DNA of 64,000 bases from Pseudomonas sp. TH43 (GCF_016650635.1 NZ_JAEKFI010000003.1:992001-1056000); one strand, 5' to 3'. Counted from the first letter of the stretch, positions 28,163 to 37,646 are shown. Numbers and translations: made by a program. The notes: generated from the letters alone by a model not told the origin.

Positions 28163-29784
28163 CAGACTTTGAATCGCGAAACGCCGCTGCGCAGCCCGAC
28201 GGCCACCTGGCTCAGTTCGTCGATGGCGAAACTGGCCTGGCGCAGCGACTCGACGGTCTGGCTGCTGGCGTCGCCCAACTGCACCAGCGCATGGTTGATC
28301 TGCTCGGCACCGGTGGCCTGCGCCTGCATGCCTTCGTTGACCATCAACACCCGCGGCGCCAGCGCCTGCACTTGATGGATGATCTGCGACAACTGCTCGC
28401 CGACCTGCTGCACTTCGGACATGCCGCGGCGCACTTCTTCGGAGAACTTGTCCATGCCCATCACGCCGGCCGAGACCGCCGACTGGATCTCGCGAACCAT
28501 CTGTTCGATGTCATAAGTGGCGACGGCGGTCTGATCCGCCAGACGTCGCACTTCGGTGGCGACCACGGCAAAACCACGGCCGTATTCACCGGCCTTCTCG
28601 GCTTCGATGGCGGCATTGAGCGACAGCAGGTTGGTCTGGTCGGCGACCTTGACGATGGTCACCACCACCTGATTAATGTTGCCGGCCTTCTCATTGAGGA
28701 TTGCCAGTTTGGCGTTGACCAGATCCGCCGCGCCCATCACCGAGTGCATGGTGTCTTCCATACGCGCCAGGCCTTGCTGACCGGATCCGGCGAGCACCGA
28801 GGCCTGATCGGCAGCGGTGGACACTTCGGTCATGGTGCGCACCAGATCGCGCGAAGTGGCGGCGATCTCGCGCGACGTCGCGCCGATTTCGGTGGTGGTG
28901 GCGGCGGTTTCAGTGGCGGTGGCTTGTTGTTGCTTGGACGTCGCGGCGATCTCGGTCACCGAGGTGGTCACCTGCACCGACGAGCGCTGCGCCTGGGACA
29001 CCAGCGAGGTCAGCTCGGTCATCATGTCGTTGAAGCCGGTTTCAACGGCGCCGAACTCGTCCTTGCGGTCGAGGTTCAGGCGCGAACTGAGGTCGCCGGT
29101 GCGCATGGTTTCGAGGATCTTCACGATGCGGTTCATCGGCGCCATGATCGCGCGCATCAACAGCAAACCGCAGAGACCGGCAGCGAATACCGCGACCAAC
29201 AGGGAAACGAACATGCTGACTTTGGCCGCGGCCACGGCATCGTCGATATTGGCCATGGCCTGATCAGCGACTTTCTTGTTTTCGCCGATGATGTCGTTGA
29301 GTTTCGTGCGACCGGTGTACCACGCTGGCGAGAGCTTCTCATTGAACAATTTCACCGCATCGGCTTCCAGGTTGCGTTTGTGCAAATCGAGCACCGCGTC
29401 CTGAATCTGCATGTAGTTATCGTGGTACTTCTCGAACGCGGCGAACTCAGTGCGATCCTCATCGGTCGCCATGGTCTTGCGGTAATTCTCCATCTGCTCC
29501 AGCAGACGGCTCTCAAAGGACTTGAACTCGGCGGCGTCTTCGCTGCTGATGCCTTCGCCTTCCTTGAGGCCGAGCAACTCCTGAGTCTGCAGATAGCTGT
29601 CGACCCAGGCACCACGAATCATCGAGCTGTAATAGACACCGGGAATCGCATCGTCGCGGACGCTGTTTTCACTGGCTTCGATCTTCAATAGTCGCGAGTA
29701 CGACAGCACCACCATCAGCAACATGATGGCGATAATCACCGCAAAGCTCGCCAAAATGCGTTGGCGCAACGTCCAGTTCTTCAC
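28162..29784 (-). CDS. wspA: Methyl-accepting receptor WspA
   Basis: Membrane receptor at the head of the Wsp operon; in other pseudomonads it responds to surface contact or envelope stress. The 540-aa protein has TM1 (about residues 11-31), a four-helix periplasmic domain (about 35-185), TM2 (about 190-212, VSMFVSLLVAVFAAGLCGLL), HAMP, and a cytoplasmic MCP domain with the conserved hairpin region NLLSLNAAIEAEKAGEYGRG and FAVVATEVRRLADQTAVATY. It starts with GTG at 29784; AGGAA lies 6 nt upstream. The seven genes wspA-B-C-D-E-F-R are complete and closely spaced. Confidence 0.95.
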   Translation of the reverse strand: MKNWTLRQRILASFAVIIAIMLLMVVLSYSRLLKIEASENSVRDDAIPGVYYSSMIRGAWVDSYLQTQELLGLKEGEGISSEDAAEFKSFESRLLEQMENYRKTMATDEDRTEFAAFEKYHDNYMQIQDAVLDLHKRNLEADAVKLFNEKLSPAWYTGRTKLNDIIGENKKVADQAMANIDDAVAAAKVSMFVSLLVAVFAAGLCGLLLMRAIMAPMNRIVKILETMRTGDLSSRLNLDRKDEFGAVETGFNDMMTELTSLVSQAQRSSVQVTTSVTEIAATSKQQQATATETAATTTEIGATSREIAATSRDLVRTMTEVSTAADQASVLAGSGQQGLARMEDTMHSVMGAADLVNAKLAILNEKAGNINQVVVTIVKVADQTNLLSLNAAIEAEKAGEYGRGFAVVATEVRRLADQTAVATYDIEQMVREIQSAVSAGVMGMDKFSEEVRRGMSEVQQVGEQLSQIIHQVQALAPRVLMVNEGMQAQATGAEQINHALVQLGDASSQTVESLRQASFAIDELSQVAVGLRSGVSRFKV

Positions 29785-30016
29785 AGTGATTCCTCGTGCC
29801 TAGGGTCGAAATGCGGGGAGTATAGCCGAGGGCGGTGTTTCATTAATAAGACGCTTTTTAACCCTCGCGCCCATCGAGGTTAAACCGGGGCGGGCTCTGG
29901 ACAGGGACTTTCCAGCAAGCGAGGTGCAACTGACCAGTGACGGATTGGCAGAAAGGGGCGCTGGATCGGTCATTTCTGAACGGACGGTTTCTTCGCGATG
30001 ATGGCCACGAGCCATT

Positions 30017-30036
30017 GTGCGCAAGAAGTTGCGCAC
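30017..30036. promoter_or_regulatory. Palindromic element, first copy
   Basis: GTGCGCAAGAAGTTGCGCAC: 8-bp perfect arms around GAAG. The same unit recurs twice in the large palindrome at 30099-30140. Likely a protein-binding site; identity of the binder is unknown. Confidence 0.45.
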
Positions 30037-30098
30037 TTATTTTCGATTTTGCCCTACCAATGCCTCTACAACCCACGTCCCACGTGGCCTGTAGACGA

Positions 30099-30140
30099 GT
30101 GCGCAAGAAGTTGCGCAGTACTGCGCAACTTCTTGCGCAC
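30099..30140. promoter_or_regulatory. Perfect 42-bp palindrome upstream of hcp
   Basis: The left 21 bases (starting GTGCGCAAGAAGTTGCGCAG) are the exact reverse complement of the right 21. It comprises two inverted copies of the GTGCGCAA-GAAG-TTGCGCA unit. Its centre is about 107 bp upstream of the sigma-54-like -24 element, a normal distance for an enhancer-binding activator site. Regulatory role inferred; a bidirectional terminator or cruciform is the alternative. Confidence 0.5.
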
Positions 30141-30225
30141 TTTTGCCCTGATTCGCCTGGCAAAAATCCTAAAACCCACAGGCTAGAGCGGTTTAACCCC
30201 CGGCTGCCGGGCACTTCACAAAAGC

Positions 30226-30241
30226 TGGCACGCTCCTTGAT
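30226..30241 (+). promoter_or_regulatory. Sigma-54 (RpoN)-like promoter for hcp
   Basis: TGGCACGCTCCTTGAT fits the -24/-12 consensus TGGCAC-N5-TTGCW except for A in place of C in the -12 element. It lies 71-86 nt before the hcp ATG. hcp clusters in several bacteria are RpoN-dependent through Sfa/VasH-type activators; no such activator is encoded here. Confidence 0.6.
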
Positions 30242-30311
30242 AACAGTCAGGTACCCACCGGGCGATTTCGCCTCCCGGGCACCTTAAATTTATCCGCAAG
30301 GAGAGCACCCC

Positions 30312-30827
30312 ATGGCAACACCAGCGTACATGTCGGTTACCGGCGAAAAACAAGGCCTGATCACTGCAGGCGCCTTCACCGCCGACTCCGTTGGCAACAC
30401 CTACCAGGAAGGCCACGAAGACCAGGTCATGGTTCAGGCTTTCAGCCATGACGTGATCATCCCGCGTGACCCACAATCCGGTCAGCCAACCGGTCAGCGC
30501 GTTCACAAGCCAGTTGTGATCACCAAGGTCTACGACAAGGCTTCGCCTCTGCTGCAAGCTGCTCTGACCTCGGGCGAGCGCATGAGCGAAATCGTTATCC
30601 AGTGGTACCGCACTTCGGCTCAAGGCACCCAAGAGCACTACTACACCACCAAACTGGAAGACGCGATCATCGTCGCCATCAACAACAAAATGCACAACTG
30701 CCAGGATCCAGGCAACTCGCACTTCACCCACCTGGAAGAAGTGCAGTTCACCTACCGTAAAATCACCTGGACCCACGAAGTATCCGGTACTTCGGGTTCC
30801 GATGACTGGCGTGCTCCAGTCGTTTAA
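30312..30827 (+). CDS. hcp: T6SS tube protein Hcp
   Basis: Hexameric ring protein that forms the inner tube of the type VI secretion apparatus and is secreted; it can also chaperone effectors. The 171-aa protein begins MATPAYMSVTGEKQGLITAG and has the family segments HEDQVMVQAFSHDVIIPRD, RVHKPVVITKVYDKASPLL and FTYRKITWTHEVSGTSGSDD. AAGGAGAG precedes the ATG by 6-7 nt. It is headed by a sigma-54-like promoter and followed by a hairpin terminator before vgrG1. Two copies of its C-terminal end recur downstream (37515-37646 and 40195-40362). Confidence 0.96.
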   Translation: MATPAYMSVTGEKQGLITAGAFTADSVGNTYQEGHEDQVMVQAFSHDVIIPRDPQSGQPTGQRVHKPVVITKVYDKASPLLQAALTSGERMSEIVIQWYRTSAQGTQEHYYTTKLEDAIIVAINNKMHNCQDPGNSHFTHLEEVQFTYRKITWTHEVSGTSGSDDWRAPVV

Positions 30828-30846
30828 TTACGGCTGATCGTTACAA

Positions 30847-30873
30847 ACATCGGCCAGCTCTGCTGGTCGATGT
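30847..30873 (+). terminator. Hairpin terminator between hcp and vgrG1
   Basis: ACATCGGCCAGC and GCTGGTCGATGT pair across TCT (one G-T pair), followed by TGTTTA. It would attenuate read-through from the strong hcp promoter into vgrG1. A perfectly paired copy lies at 40382-40408. Confidence 0.65.
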
Positions 30874-30959
30874 TGTTTACGCCCCTCCAGAATTTAGCGT
30901 ACGTTGGCCCGCTTTTGCGGCCGTCGACGCGCGCCGCTGTACAGCACGAGGAACAACGG

Positions 30960-33050
30960 ATGTTCGCGCCGGCCAATGAAACCCACTTTGCCCTGACCAT
31001 CGAAGGTCTCTCCGCCGACTTTCAGGTGTTTACCCTGCAAGGCCGGGAAGCCATCAGCCAGCCCTTCGTTTTCGAGGTGGAACTGGTCAGTGAAAAACCG
31101 TCGCTGGACCTCGAAACCCTCCTGCACAAACCGGCCTTCCTGCAACTGTCGCCCGACGGCAGCGGCATCCACGGCCAGATCTACCGCGCCGCGCAGGGCG
31201 ACTCGGGCAAACGCCTGACGCGTTATTCGCTGACCCTGCGCCCGCAACTGGCGTACCTCGCGCACCGGATCAACCAGCGCATCTTCCAGAACCTCAGCGT
31301 GCCGAAAATCATCGGCATGGTCCTCGAAGAACACGGCATCCAGAGCAATGCCTACGCCTTCCAGACCGGCTCGGTCTACCCCGAGCGCATCTACTGCGTG
31401 CAGTACGACGAATCGGACCTGCATTTCATCCAGCGCCTGTGCGAGGAAGAAGGCATTCACTACCACTTCCAGCACAGCGCCACGGCGCACAAACTGATCT
31501 TCGGCGATGACCAGACGGTGTTCCCGAAACTCAAACCCGTGGCCTACCAGCAAGACTCCGGCATGGTCGCCAGCGACCCGGTGATCAAGCGCTTCGACCT
31601 GCGCCTGGAAACCCGCACCAGCCGCACCACACGCCGCGACTACGACTTCGAAAAACCGCGCCTCACCCTCGAAAGCGAAAACCGTGGCGACGCCCTGCCC
31701 GACCTCGAGGACTACGATTACCCCGGCCGCTTCGTCGACCGCGCGCGCGGCAAACACCTGGCCAAACGCGCCCTCGAACGCCACCGCAGTGACTTCCAGT
31801 TGGCCGAAGGCAAAAGCGATCAACCGTTGCTGGTCAGCGGCCATTTCCTCGCGCTCACCGCGCACCCGAAAGCCAAGTGGAACGACCTCTGGCTGCTCAC
31901 CGAAGTGCTGCACGAAGGCAAACAGCCGCAAGTCCTCGAAGAATCGGTGACCAGCGACACCACCGCACTCAAAGACGATTTCCACCAGGGCTACCGCAAC
32001 CGCTTCCAGGCCACGCCGTGGGACGTCCCCAACCGCCCGCCCCTGCGCCACCCGAAAGCGCGCATCCTCGGCAGCCAAAGCGCCGTGGTGACCGGCCCCA
32101 AAGGCGAAGAGATCCACTGCGACGAATACGGTCGCGTCAAAGTCCAGTTCCACTGGGACCGCGAAGGCCAGGCCGACGACAAAACCAGCTGCTGGCTACG
32201 CGTGTCTTCAGCCTGGGCCGGCGCCCAGTACGGCGGCATCGCCATCCCGCGCATCGGCATGGAAGTGCTGGTGACCTTCCTCGAAGGCGACCCTGACCAA
32301 CCGCTGATCAGCGGCTGCCTGTACCACAAGGAAAACACCGTCCCGTACGCGCTGCCGGCGAACAAGACGCGCACGACGTTCAAAACCCTGAGTTCAATGG
32401 GTGGCGGCGGGTTCAACGAACTGCGTATCGAGGACAAGAAAGGTCAGGAGCAGATCTATCTGCATGCCCAGCGCGATTGGGACGAAAACATCGAGCACGA
32501 CCAGAAGATTCGGGTTGGCAATGAGCGGCACGATACGGTTGAGAAGAACAGCTACACCGAGTTTAAAGCTGAAGAACATCACACGGTTTATGAAGACCGC
32601 AAGGTTGAGGCGCAGGCCAGTGATCACCTGACGGTTGGGGTGAATCAGCACGTCAAGATTGGGACCGGGCAGTTCATGGATGCGGGGCAGGAAATTCACC
32701 TTGATAGTGGCATCAAGGTCGTGCTGGAAGCGGGAGCAGAGCTGACGCTGATCGGTGGGGGCAGCTTTATCAAGATCGATGCCGGTGGCGTTACCATGAG
32801 CGGCCCGGTGATCAACATCAACTCCGGCGGCAGCCCCGGAAGCGGTACTGGCGCTGCTGCGGTACTTCCTGTACCGCCCAAACCGGCGGATACCGCACCG
32901 GTAGGGCAAACGCTGGGCAACGCACCGGTCAACACGGCCGCACCAAGAAAAACCAGCGAGAAAGGCAAAGAGGCGCTCATCGTAGACGTATGGGGAGACC
33001 CGGATATGGGCAGTCAATTGCAATTGTTGGGGCCAGAGGGCAAGGCATGA
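30960..33050 (+). CDS. vgrG: T6SS spike protein VgrG (vgrG1, intact)
   Basis: Trimeric tip of the T6SS tube that carries effectors. The 696-aa protein has the gp27-like base domain (about residues 1-370; FALTIEGLSADFQVFTLQGR, EEGIHYHFQHS), the gp5-like OB fold ([40 protein letters not shown]) and the DUF2345-type beta-helix (QIYLHAQRDWDENIEHDQKI, GGGSFIKIDAGGVTMSGPVI). A variable tail of about 80 residues follows ININSGG. GAGGAA, 6 nt upstream, sets the start at 30960 instead of the longer frame from 30870. Its TGA overlaps the toxin A start as ATGA. The tail probably adapts the spike to toxin A. Confidence 0.95.
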   Translation: MFAPANETHFALTIEGLSADFQVFTLQGREAISQPFVFEVELVSEKPSLDLETLLHKPAFLQLSPDGSGIHGQIYRAAQGDSGKRLTRYSLTLRPQLAYLAHRINQRIFQNLSVPKIIGMVLEEHGIQSNAYAFQTGSVYPERIYCVQYDESDLHFIQRLCEEEGIHYHFQHSATAHKLIFGDDQTVFPKLKPVAYQQDSGMVASDPVIKRFDLRLETRTSRTTRRDYDFEKPRLTLESENRGDALPDLEDYDYPGRFVDRARGKHLAKRALERHRSDFQLAEGKSDQPLLVSGHFLALTAHPKAKWNDLWLLTEVLHEGKQPQVLEESVTSDTTALKDDFHQGYRNRFQATPWDVPNRPPLRHPKARILGSQSAVVTGPKGEEIHCDEYGRVKVQFHWDREGQADDKTSCWLRVSSAWAGAQYGGIAIPRIGMEVLVTFLEGDPDQPLISGCLYHKENTVPYALPANKTRTTFKTLSSMGGGGFNELRIEDKKGQEQIYLHAQRDWDENIEHDQKIRVGNERHDTVEKNSYTEFKAEEHHTVYEDRKVEAQASDHLTVGVNQHVKIGTGQFMDAGQEIHLDSGIKVVLEAGAELTLIGGGSFIKIDAGGVTMSGPVININSGGSPGSGTGAAAVLPVPPKPADTAPVGQTLGNAPVNTAAPRKTSEKGKEALIVDVWGDPDMGSQLQLLGPEGKA

Positions 33051-36000
33051 GTGAGTTCAAGGACAAGTCCATTACCGAAGGGACGCGCAAGAAGACCGAC
33101 TACGAGAACGATCAAAAATCGCGGCTGGCGCTTAACGTAGAACGTACAGATGGCGGCAAGTTACAGATTCCGATCATGGTCGACGCCAAGACCACTGAAG
33201 AAGAAGAAAAATACCAACACAACACATTACTTGCCGTCACTCCGCTCGCGCGGCTGCCGGGCCATGACAAACTCAACGAAACGCTGCAGGGCGCGCTACC
33301 CCGTCCTGGTCGTATCTATGTGTTTTTGAAAAACAAACTGTGGCGAGAACTGGAAACCGATGGCAAAGGCCAGTTGTTCGAAGTAGATGTAGCCCACTGG
33401 CGCAAGGTTGCAGAGAAAAAAGGTGACGCAGACAAGCGCGACCCAGTGTGCGTTAAACAGTATTTGATTTTGGTTCCGATGTTTCTACAGGGACGGTTCG
33501 TTGGCGACCAACTGAGTATTGCTTACAGTGAACTGCCGTGGACATGGGAATACATTGAGTGGCTCGAAAAGGACTCAGGGCGTATCAAGGCCCGTAGTCA
33601 AAATATGAGATCTGCCTGGGCGGCGACTGCAGGTGAGACGCAGCATTGGAAGGCTTCATTGATCCACCCGGCGACGCCAGTAAAGGGTATTACTAAGGGT
33701 CTGCGAGCGCGAGAACTGCACGTAGAAACCTTGCTGGAAGATCCAAGTCTATTTACTCCCGACTTGACGACTCTGCCAGCCACTACAATCATCAAGCAAT
33801 TGGAAAAGTACCAACAAGAGCTCGCGGGGCATCTGAACACCACCCCTCCCTCGCCGCCCGATGCTTTACCCGCAAGTACCGACGTGCTTAGCGAATATAA
33901 ACTCCGTGACTACCCCCATTTAGTGGGGTTCATCGTCGACGACCCATTGTTTACATTCCGTCATGCTGTCGCTCAGTGCAGATTGGCAGTTGAACTTCTT
34001 CAAACTCTCAACGCCCTCGTTCCGTATCAACCTTTTGGCCATTACGCAGAACTCCTGTATCAAGAAGTACTGTCGCCTGCAGGCAGTTTGAAAGACTTAT
34101 TACCGCACGTCGATGAGGATGGTTTAAAAAAGACCACCCTCCATGCTGAGCGTGAAAAAGCTCGGGAAGTTGTCTATATCCAGCAAGAACGCATGCTTGA
34201 CTTAGTTAACAAAAAGTTGCCTTCAATCTGGAATGACTACACCTACAGTAAGGATGAACGACTGTTAGAGCCCTACGCTCTATTGGTTGAGTTGCTGGAG
34301 ATACTGGGTTGTTCGGCAAAAAAATCTGATCCTCGGTGTATTGAGCCGGATGACAGCAAAGTCAGTGCGGCGGTATTAAAGCTAAGTAGAGACTTGGCCG
34401 CCGCAACTAATATTCTGACCAAAGATTTGCTGCCGACGACTAACGGTGAATTACCAGCGACAGCGAGCAAACTTGCTGCATTCAAGAATACTGGAAAAGA
34501 AGCGAATCCGGAAAACCTTGGACTAAGTTCACTATCATTGTTCAGCAATTTATACATTGGACAGAACGTAGCGCTCGCAGTAGACGAAGTAGCCGCGCAT
34601 ATTGCCCACGCCACCGCTGCCATAGCAAAAAAAGTAGCTGAGAGTAAAAATATTACTCAAGTTGAATTGGTCAGAGTGTTCGGCCCTAGCTTTACGTTTG
34701 CCAACAAACTTTCCAGCAAAGCAAAAAATCTGAAATTGATCACTCAAGGTGAAGCCTTGAGTCAGAACCTGGTTGTATTAGGTATACATGGCGCCGGATT
34801 GAGTTTCGGAGTTACTCCCAACGAAAGAACTACTCTTACGCGTAAAAACTTCCTTGTAGCGAATTTTGAAGGGAGAAACGGACAAATCGTTGGCACGACA
34901 AGCGGCAAAGTAGCGGAGCGTCTGTCCTTCGCTAAGAAAGAGCTTGGTTATGTCATGGTGGTGGCGGGCTCTGCAGATGATCCCATTGTTCAGGAATATA
35001 TGCGTTGGCGCATGACGATGCCTGCTATGGCATCGGCAAAAAATCTAAGTAGCAATATCGCGTTGCCTGGGATAGCGACGGCGTTTGCGGCATTTAGTCT
35101 ATATGCCAATACGGTGGGGGCCACGTCTTTATTGTCGGGAGAGAGAACACGTTTCTTCGCAGGAGCTGCAGCAGCAGGCATTGATCTTGGATTAGCAGCC
35201 AATAATGTTATGTTGAAGATTATAGTTGACTCCAACGCCACGAGATCACCTTGGCTTATCTTTTGGGAACGAGGCCGATTTGACACCAAAAACTGGAAGT
35301 TTGGATTCGGAGAAAATCTTTCTAAACGTACCGGAAGCAGTTGGCTTAACCTTACTCGTATCGGATCAACCTTTGCTGTCGCAGCCACTACTGCTCTCTT
35401 TGTATGGGATGCGGCCAGAGCAGCCAAACAAGGTGAAAATGATGTAGCGATGGCTTATAGCCTAGCGGCGGTCGGTTCAGGCATGTGGGCACTTTATACT
35501 ATAGGATTATTGGCGAGCCCTTGGATACTTGGAATCGGAGTCGCTCTATTTGTAGCAGGACTTGTAGGCAGCGTTTTACTAGCTAACAGCCCAGTAGAAC
35601 AAGTTGTCAAACAAGGGCCTTTTGGTGACAGCGATCGACTAGAACACCTAAATGACCCTCTAATTGCTTACCAACAACTGCTTGGCATTCTAGGAGCGCC
35701 TCGCTTAAAAATCCACCGACTTCAGCAGTGGCAAAAAGAATCCAGCAAAGACGACAGAGAAAAACTTATATTATCTGCCAAGAATAACAATATATCACTG
35801 ACACCGAATGATTGGACCGTAGAACTACAAACCCCACTACTTAGCCACTTTGAAACCGGATTAAGATTCACAATCAAAGCTAAAGAAACCGTACGCACGC
35901 GACAGCACTTTAGTGGCTGGAATCACCTTCCATCTATAGATATTCAAAAGGAAAAGCTTGGCGGAATTATATTGGACGGAACCAGGATCCTTTATATACT

Positions 36001-36268
36001 TGCAAGCCAAAACAACGTAATCGCTGAAGATGACTCAAGCCGCAATCTCCGAGCTTGCGAATACAAATTAAAAGTTTACGGTCAATTTGAGTTAGGTCCA
36101 TTTCAATGCAACGTTGGAGACCCATTCCCCGAGTACCGAAATATTGCACTTCCTCAACCTAGACCTAGTGCATGGGTGCCTTTCCCCGGTTCTATGCCAG
36201 CAGAAAACGATGGTACTGAAGATGTGCCCTACTGGCTGATAGAACAGAGAGACTTTGCGAAAATATGA
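33047..36268 (+). CDS. Putative T6SS effector A, VasX-like, membrane-spanning C-terminal half
   Basis: A 1073-aa protein translated from an ATGA overlap with vgrG1, the position of a VgrG-linked effector. The N-terminal region has PRPGRIYVF (Gly88), matching the MIX-like pattern RxGhhYhh, and AYSELPWTWEYIEWLE (Trp165), shared with toxins B and C. Residues about 650-850 hold several hydrophobic segments (GIATAFAAFSLYANTVGATS, IGSTFAVAATTALFVWDAAR, ASPWILGIGVALFVAGLVGS), then about 220 hydrophilic residues ending in PYWLIEQRDFAKI. A pore-forming or membrane-disrupting toxin such as VasX is the best guess. Base composition becomes AT-rich compared with vgrG1, which suggests acquisition. The toxic activity is inferred. 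Confidence 0.75.
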   Translation: MSEFKDKSITEGTRKKTDYENDQKSRLALNVERTDGGKLQIPIMVDAKTTEEEEKYQHNTLLAVTPLARLPGHDKLNETLQGALPRPGRIYVFLKNKLWRELETDGKGQLFEVDVAHWRKVAEKKGDADKRDPVCVKQYLILVPMFLQGRFVGDQLSIAYSELPWTWEYIEWLEKDSGRIKARSQNMRSAWAATAGETQHWKASLIHPATPVKGITKGLRARELHVETLLEDPSLFTPDLTTLPATTIIKQLEKYQQELAGHLNTTPPSPPDALPASTDVLSEYKLRDYPHLVGFIVDDPLFTFRHAVAQCRLAVELLQTLNALVPYQPFGHYAELLYQEVLSPAGSLKDLLPHVDEDGLKKTTLHAEREKAREVVYIQQERMLDLVNKKLPSIWNDYTYSKDERLLEPYALLVELLEILGCSAKKSDPRCIEPDDSKVSAAVLKLSRDLAAATNILTKDLLPTTNGELPATASKLAAFKNTGKEANPENLGLSSLSLFSNLYIGQNVALAVDEVAAHIAHATAAIAKKVAESKNITQVELVRVFGPSFTFANKLSSKAKNLKLITQGEALSQNLVVLGIHGAGLSFGVTPNERTTLTRKNFLVANFEGRNGQIVGTTSGKVAERLSFAKKELGYVMVVAGSADDPIVQEYMRWRMTMPAMASAKNLSSNIALPGIATAFAAFSLYANTVGATSLLSGERTRFFAGAAAAGIDLGLAANNVMLKIIVDSNATRSPWLIFWERGRFDTKNWKFGFGENLSKRTGSSWLNLTRIGSTFAVAATTALFVWDAARAAKQGENDVAMAYSLAAVGSGMWALYTIGLLASPWILGIGVALFVAGLVGSVLLANSPVEQVVKQGPFGDSDRLEHLNDPLIAYQQLLGILGAPRLKIHRLQQWQKESSKDDREKLILSAKNNNISLTPNDWTVELQTPLLSHFETGLRFTIKAKETVRTRQHFSGWNHLPSIDIQKEKLGGIILDGTRILYILASQNNVIAEDDSSRNLRACEYKLKVYGQFELGPFQCNVGDPFPEYRNIALPQPRPSAWVPFPGSMPAENDGTEDVPYWLIEQRDFAKI

Positions 36269-37518
36269 ATGATTTAAATTCTGCTCCGCTTAACTATGGC
36301 CCAGCTTCATACAACAGCGGTGAAATCCCAGTTCAGCCCGGACATCTATGGCAAGAAGATTCCAGTCGATCTGGCATTTTTCGGACGGCCCTGAATTGGG
36401 GCAACTATGCAAACTTGGACCCTTGGCAAGATGTCGATGCCCAATTGCAAATAGAGACGACAGATACTTCGAAGAAAGATAGCAGCCCTGACCATTATAT
36501 CAACCATCAGCGATGGAAATTCGAAACATCCAATATACTTTTAACACTTCTGCCGCTTCTCAAATGGTGGTCTATAATATTTATCCCATGGATTCTGTGG
36601 GGGTTCGCAGTAACTGAGGCGCTTTCAAATGTATTCGATAACATCAATGCATCTAAAGGCGTTTATACAACAATGCTTCTAATGCTAGTAATAGTAGCAA
36701 CCACACTATCATCAATAGCAATAAGCACATGGATGATGTGGAGAGACAAGCCAAATTATAAAAAATATATAATCCTGGTTTCTGTTGAAGCACTTATTGC
36801 TACGGCCTCATATATTTTCACCCCTGAAACAGTTTCAGAGAACACTTCACCACTAAAATTAATCATGGCGATGTTGGTAACTGTATTCATGGGTCTAGCT
36901 GGCTGGGACTTTGTAATCTACTTTTACTTACGGCTGTTCCGAGCGGGAGTAAGTGAACTCAATAGAAAGACGGGAATGCTCACCGTCGCTCGCCGCTTTC
37001 GCTCAGCCTTCACTGCCCCATTTTATGAATTCGATGCGACCATGGAATTGCGACCAGCCCCACATGGCAACAGCAGCATGGCTGTTTGGTTGCATCATCG
37101 CTACAGTTCCTTTGAGATCTTCCTTGGAGGCAAGGTCCAATCGTTAGGAATGAGTCGTGAAGAATGCTTGGCATTCTGGGATACCTTGCAGCGCTATATG
37201 GATGTAAGTCAACCATTGCCGGAATTACCACTCCTTGAACAATTCCGCCATCTAGATCCGACCACTGCGGCTCATGACAAACTCTCCAACCGACCACCAC
37301 GCCGTTGGCGCGATACTAAATACAAAGTATGGGATCGCACCGAACGACCTGCCATGATGAAAAATAACCTGAATTATCCTTGGCAAACTGAAGCCTGCAT
37401 TTTGGCGGCTAAAATTGATTCCACGTTGAGTATCGAAGACTACTATCATTCTCAAGAGAAGAAAGGCATTAACTCCACTCCTAACGCAACTGATTACGAT
37501 AATATTCACCGCCCATGA
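36265..37518 (+). CDS. Membrane immunity-like protein A1
   Basis: A 417-aa protein starting in an ATGA overlap with toxin A. It has a hydrophilic N-terminus (SRSGIFRTALNWGNYANLDP), about four membrane helices in two pairs (residues about 89-158 and 168-225), and a cytoplasmic C-terminal domain. That domain reads ELNRKTGMLTVARRFR, VWLHHRYSSFEIFLGG and LAFWDTLQRYMDVSQPLPEL. Two paralogues are in the window (A2, A3). Position and membrane topology suggest an inner-membrane immunity protein against toxin A; such proteins are sometimes labelled DUF6708, which I cannot verify here. Its stop overlaps a 43-aa Hcp-tail ORF (ATGA). Confidence 0.7.
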   Translation: MNDLNSAPLNYGPASYNSGEIPVQPGHLWQEDSSRSGIFRTALNWGNYANLDPWQDVDAQLQIETTDTSKKDSSPDHYINHQRWKFETSNILLTLLPLLKWWSIIFIPWILWGFAVTEALSNVFDNINASKGVYTTMLLMLVIVATTLSSIAISTWMMWRDKPNYKKYIILVSVEALIATASYIFTPETVSENTSPLKLIMAMLVTVFMGLAGWDFVIYFYLRLFRAGVSELNRKTGMLTVARRFRSAFTAPFYEFDATMELRPAPHGNSSMAVWLHHRYSSFEIFLGGKVQSLGMSREECLAFWDTLQRYMDVSQPLPELPLLEQFRHLDPTTAAHDKLSNRPPRRWRDTKYKVWDRTERPAMMKNNLNYPWQTEACILAAKIDSTLSIEDYYHSQEKKGINSTPNATDYDNIHRP

Positions 37519-37646
37519 TTATCTATGTCACCATTAACATCAAAATGCACAATTGCCAGGGTCTAGACAACTCGCACTTCACCCACCTGAAAGAAGTGCA
37601 GTTCACTTACCGCAAAATTACCTGGACAGCCGAGCTTCCTAAATGA
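37515..37646 (+). CDS. Hcp C-terminal mini-ORF, 43 aa (tail 1)
   Basis: ATG at 37515 overlaps the A1 stop, and its TGA (37644-37646) overlaps the A2 start, ATGA at both ends. The product begins MIIYVTINIKMHNCQ and continues NSHFTHLKEVQFTYRKITW, matching Hcp from about residue 118, then diverges to AELPK. It lacks the first two thirds of Hcp, so it cannot form a ring alone. Probably a recombination relic that has been kept in frame as a translational bridge. Confidence 0.55.
   Translation: MIIYVTINIKMHNCQGLDNSHFTHLKEVQFTYRKITWTAELPK

Larger units (their letters stand above)
29785..30311. other. Intergenic control region between wspA and hcp
   Basis: 527 bases with no supportable gene. It holds the wspA promoter area (left), three copies of an 18-20 bp palindromic element (30017-30036, 30099-30117, 30122-30140 inverted) and a sigma-54-like promoter at 30226-30241 reading into hcp. 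Confidence 0.6.

Noticed and set aside
30894..32153. Long 419-codon open frame antisense to vgrG1
   Set aside because: Its codon pattern mirrors the GC-rich vgrG frame; no ribosome site and no recognisable protein. The same antisense frames recur over vgrG2 and vgrG3, as expected for shadows.
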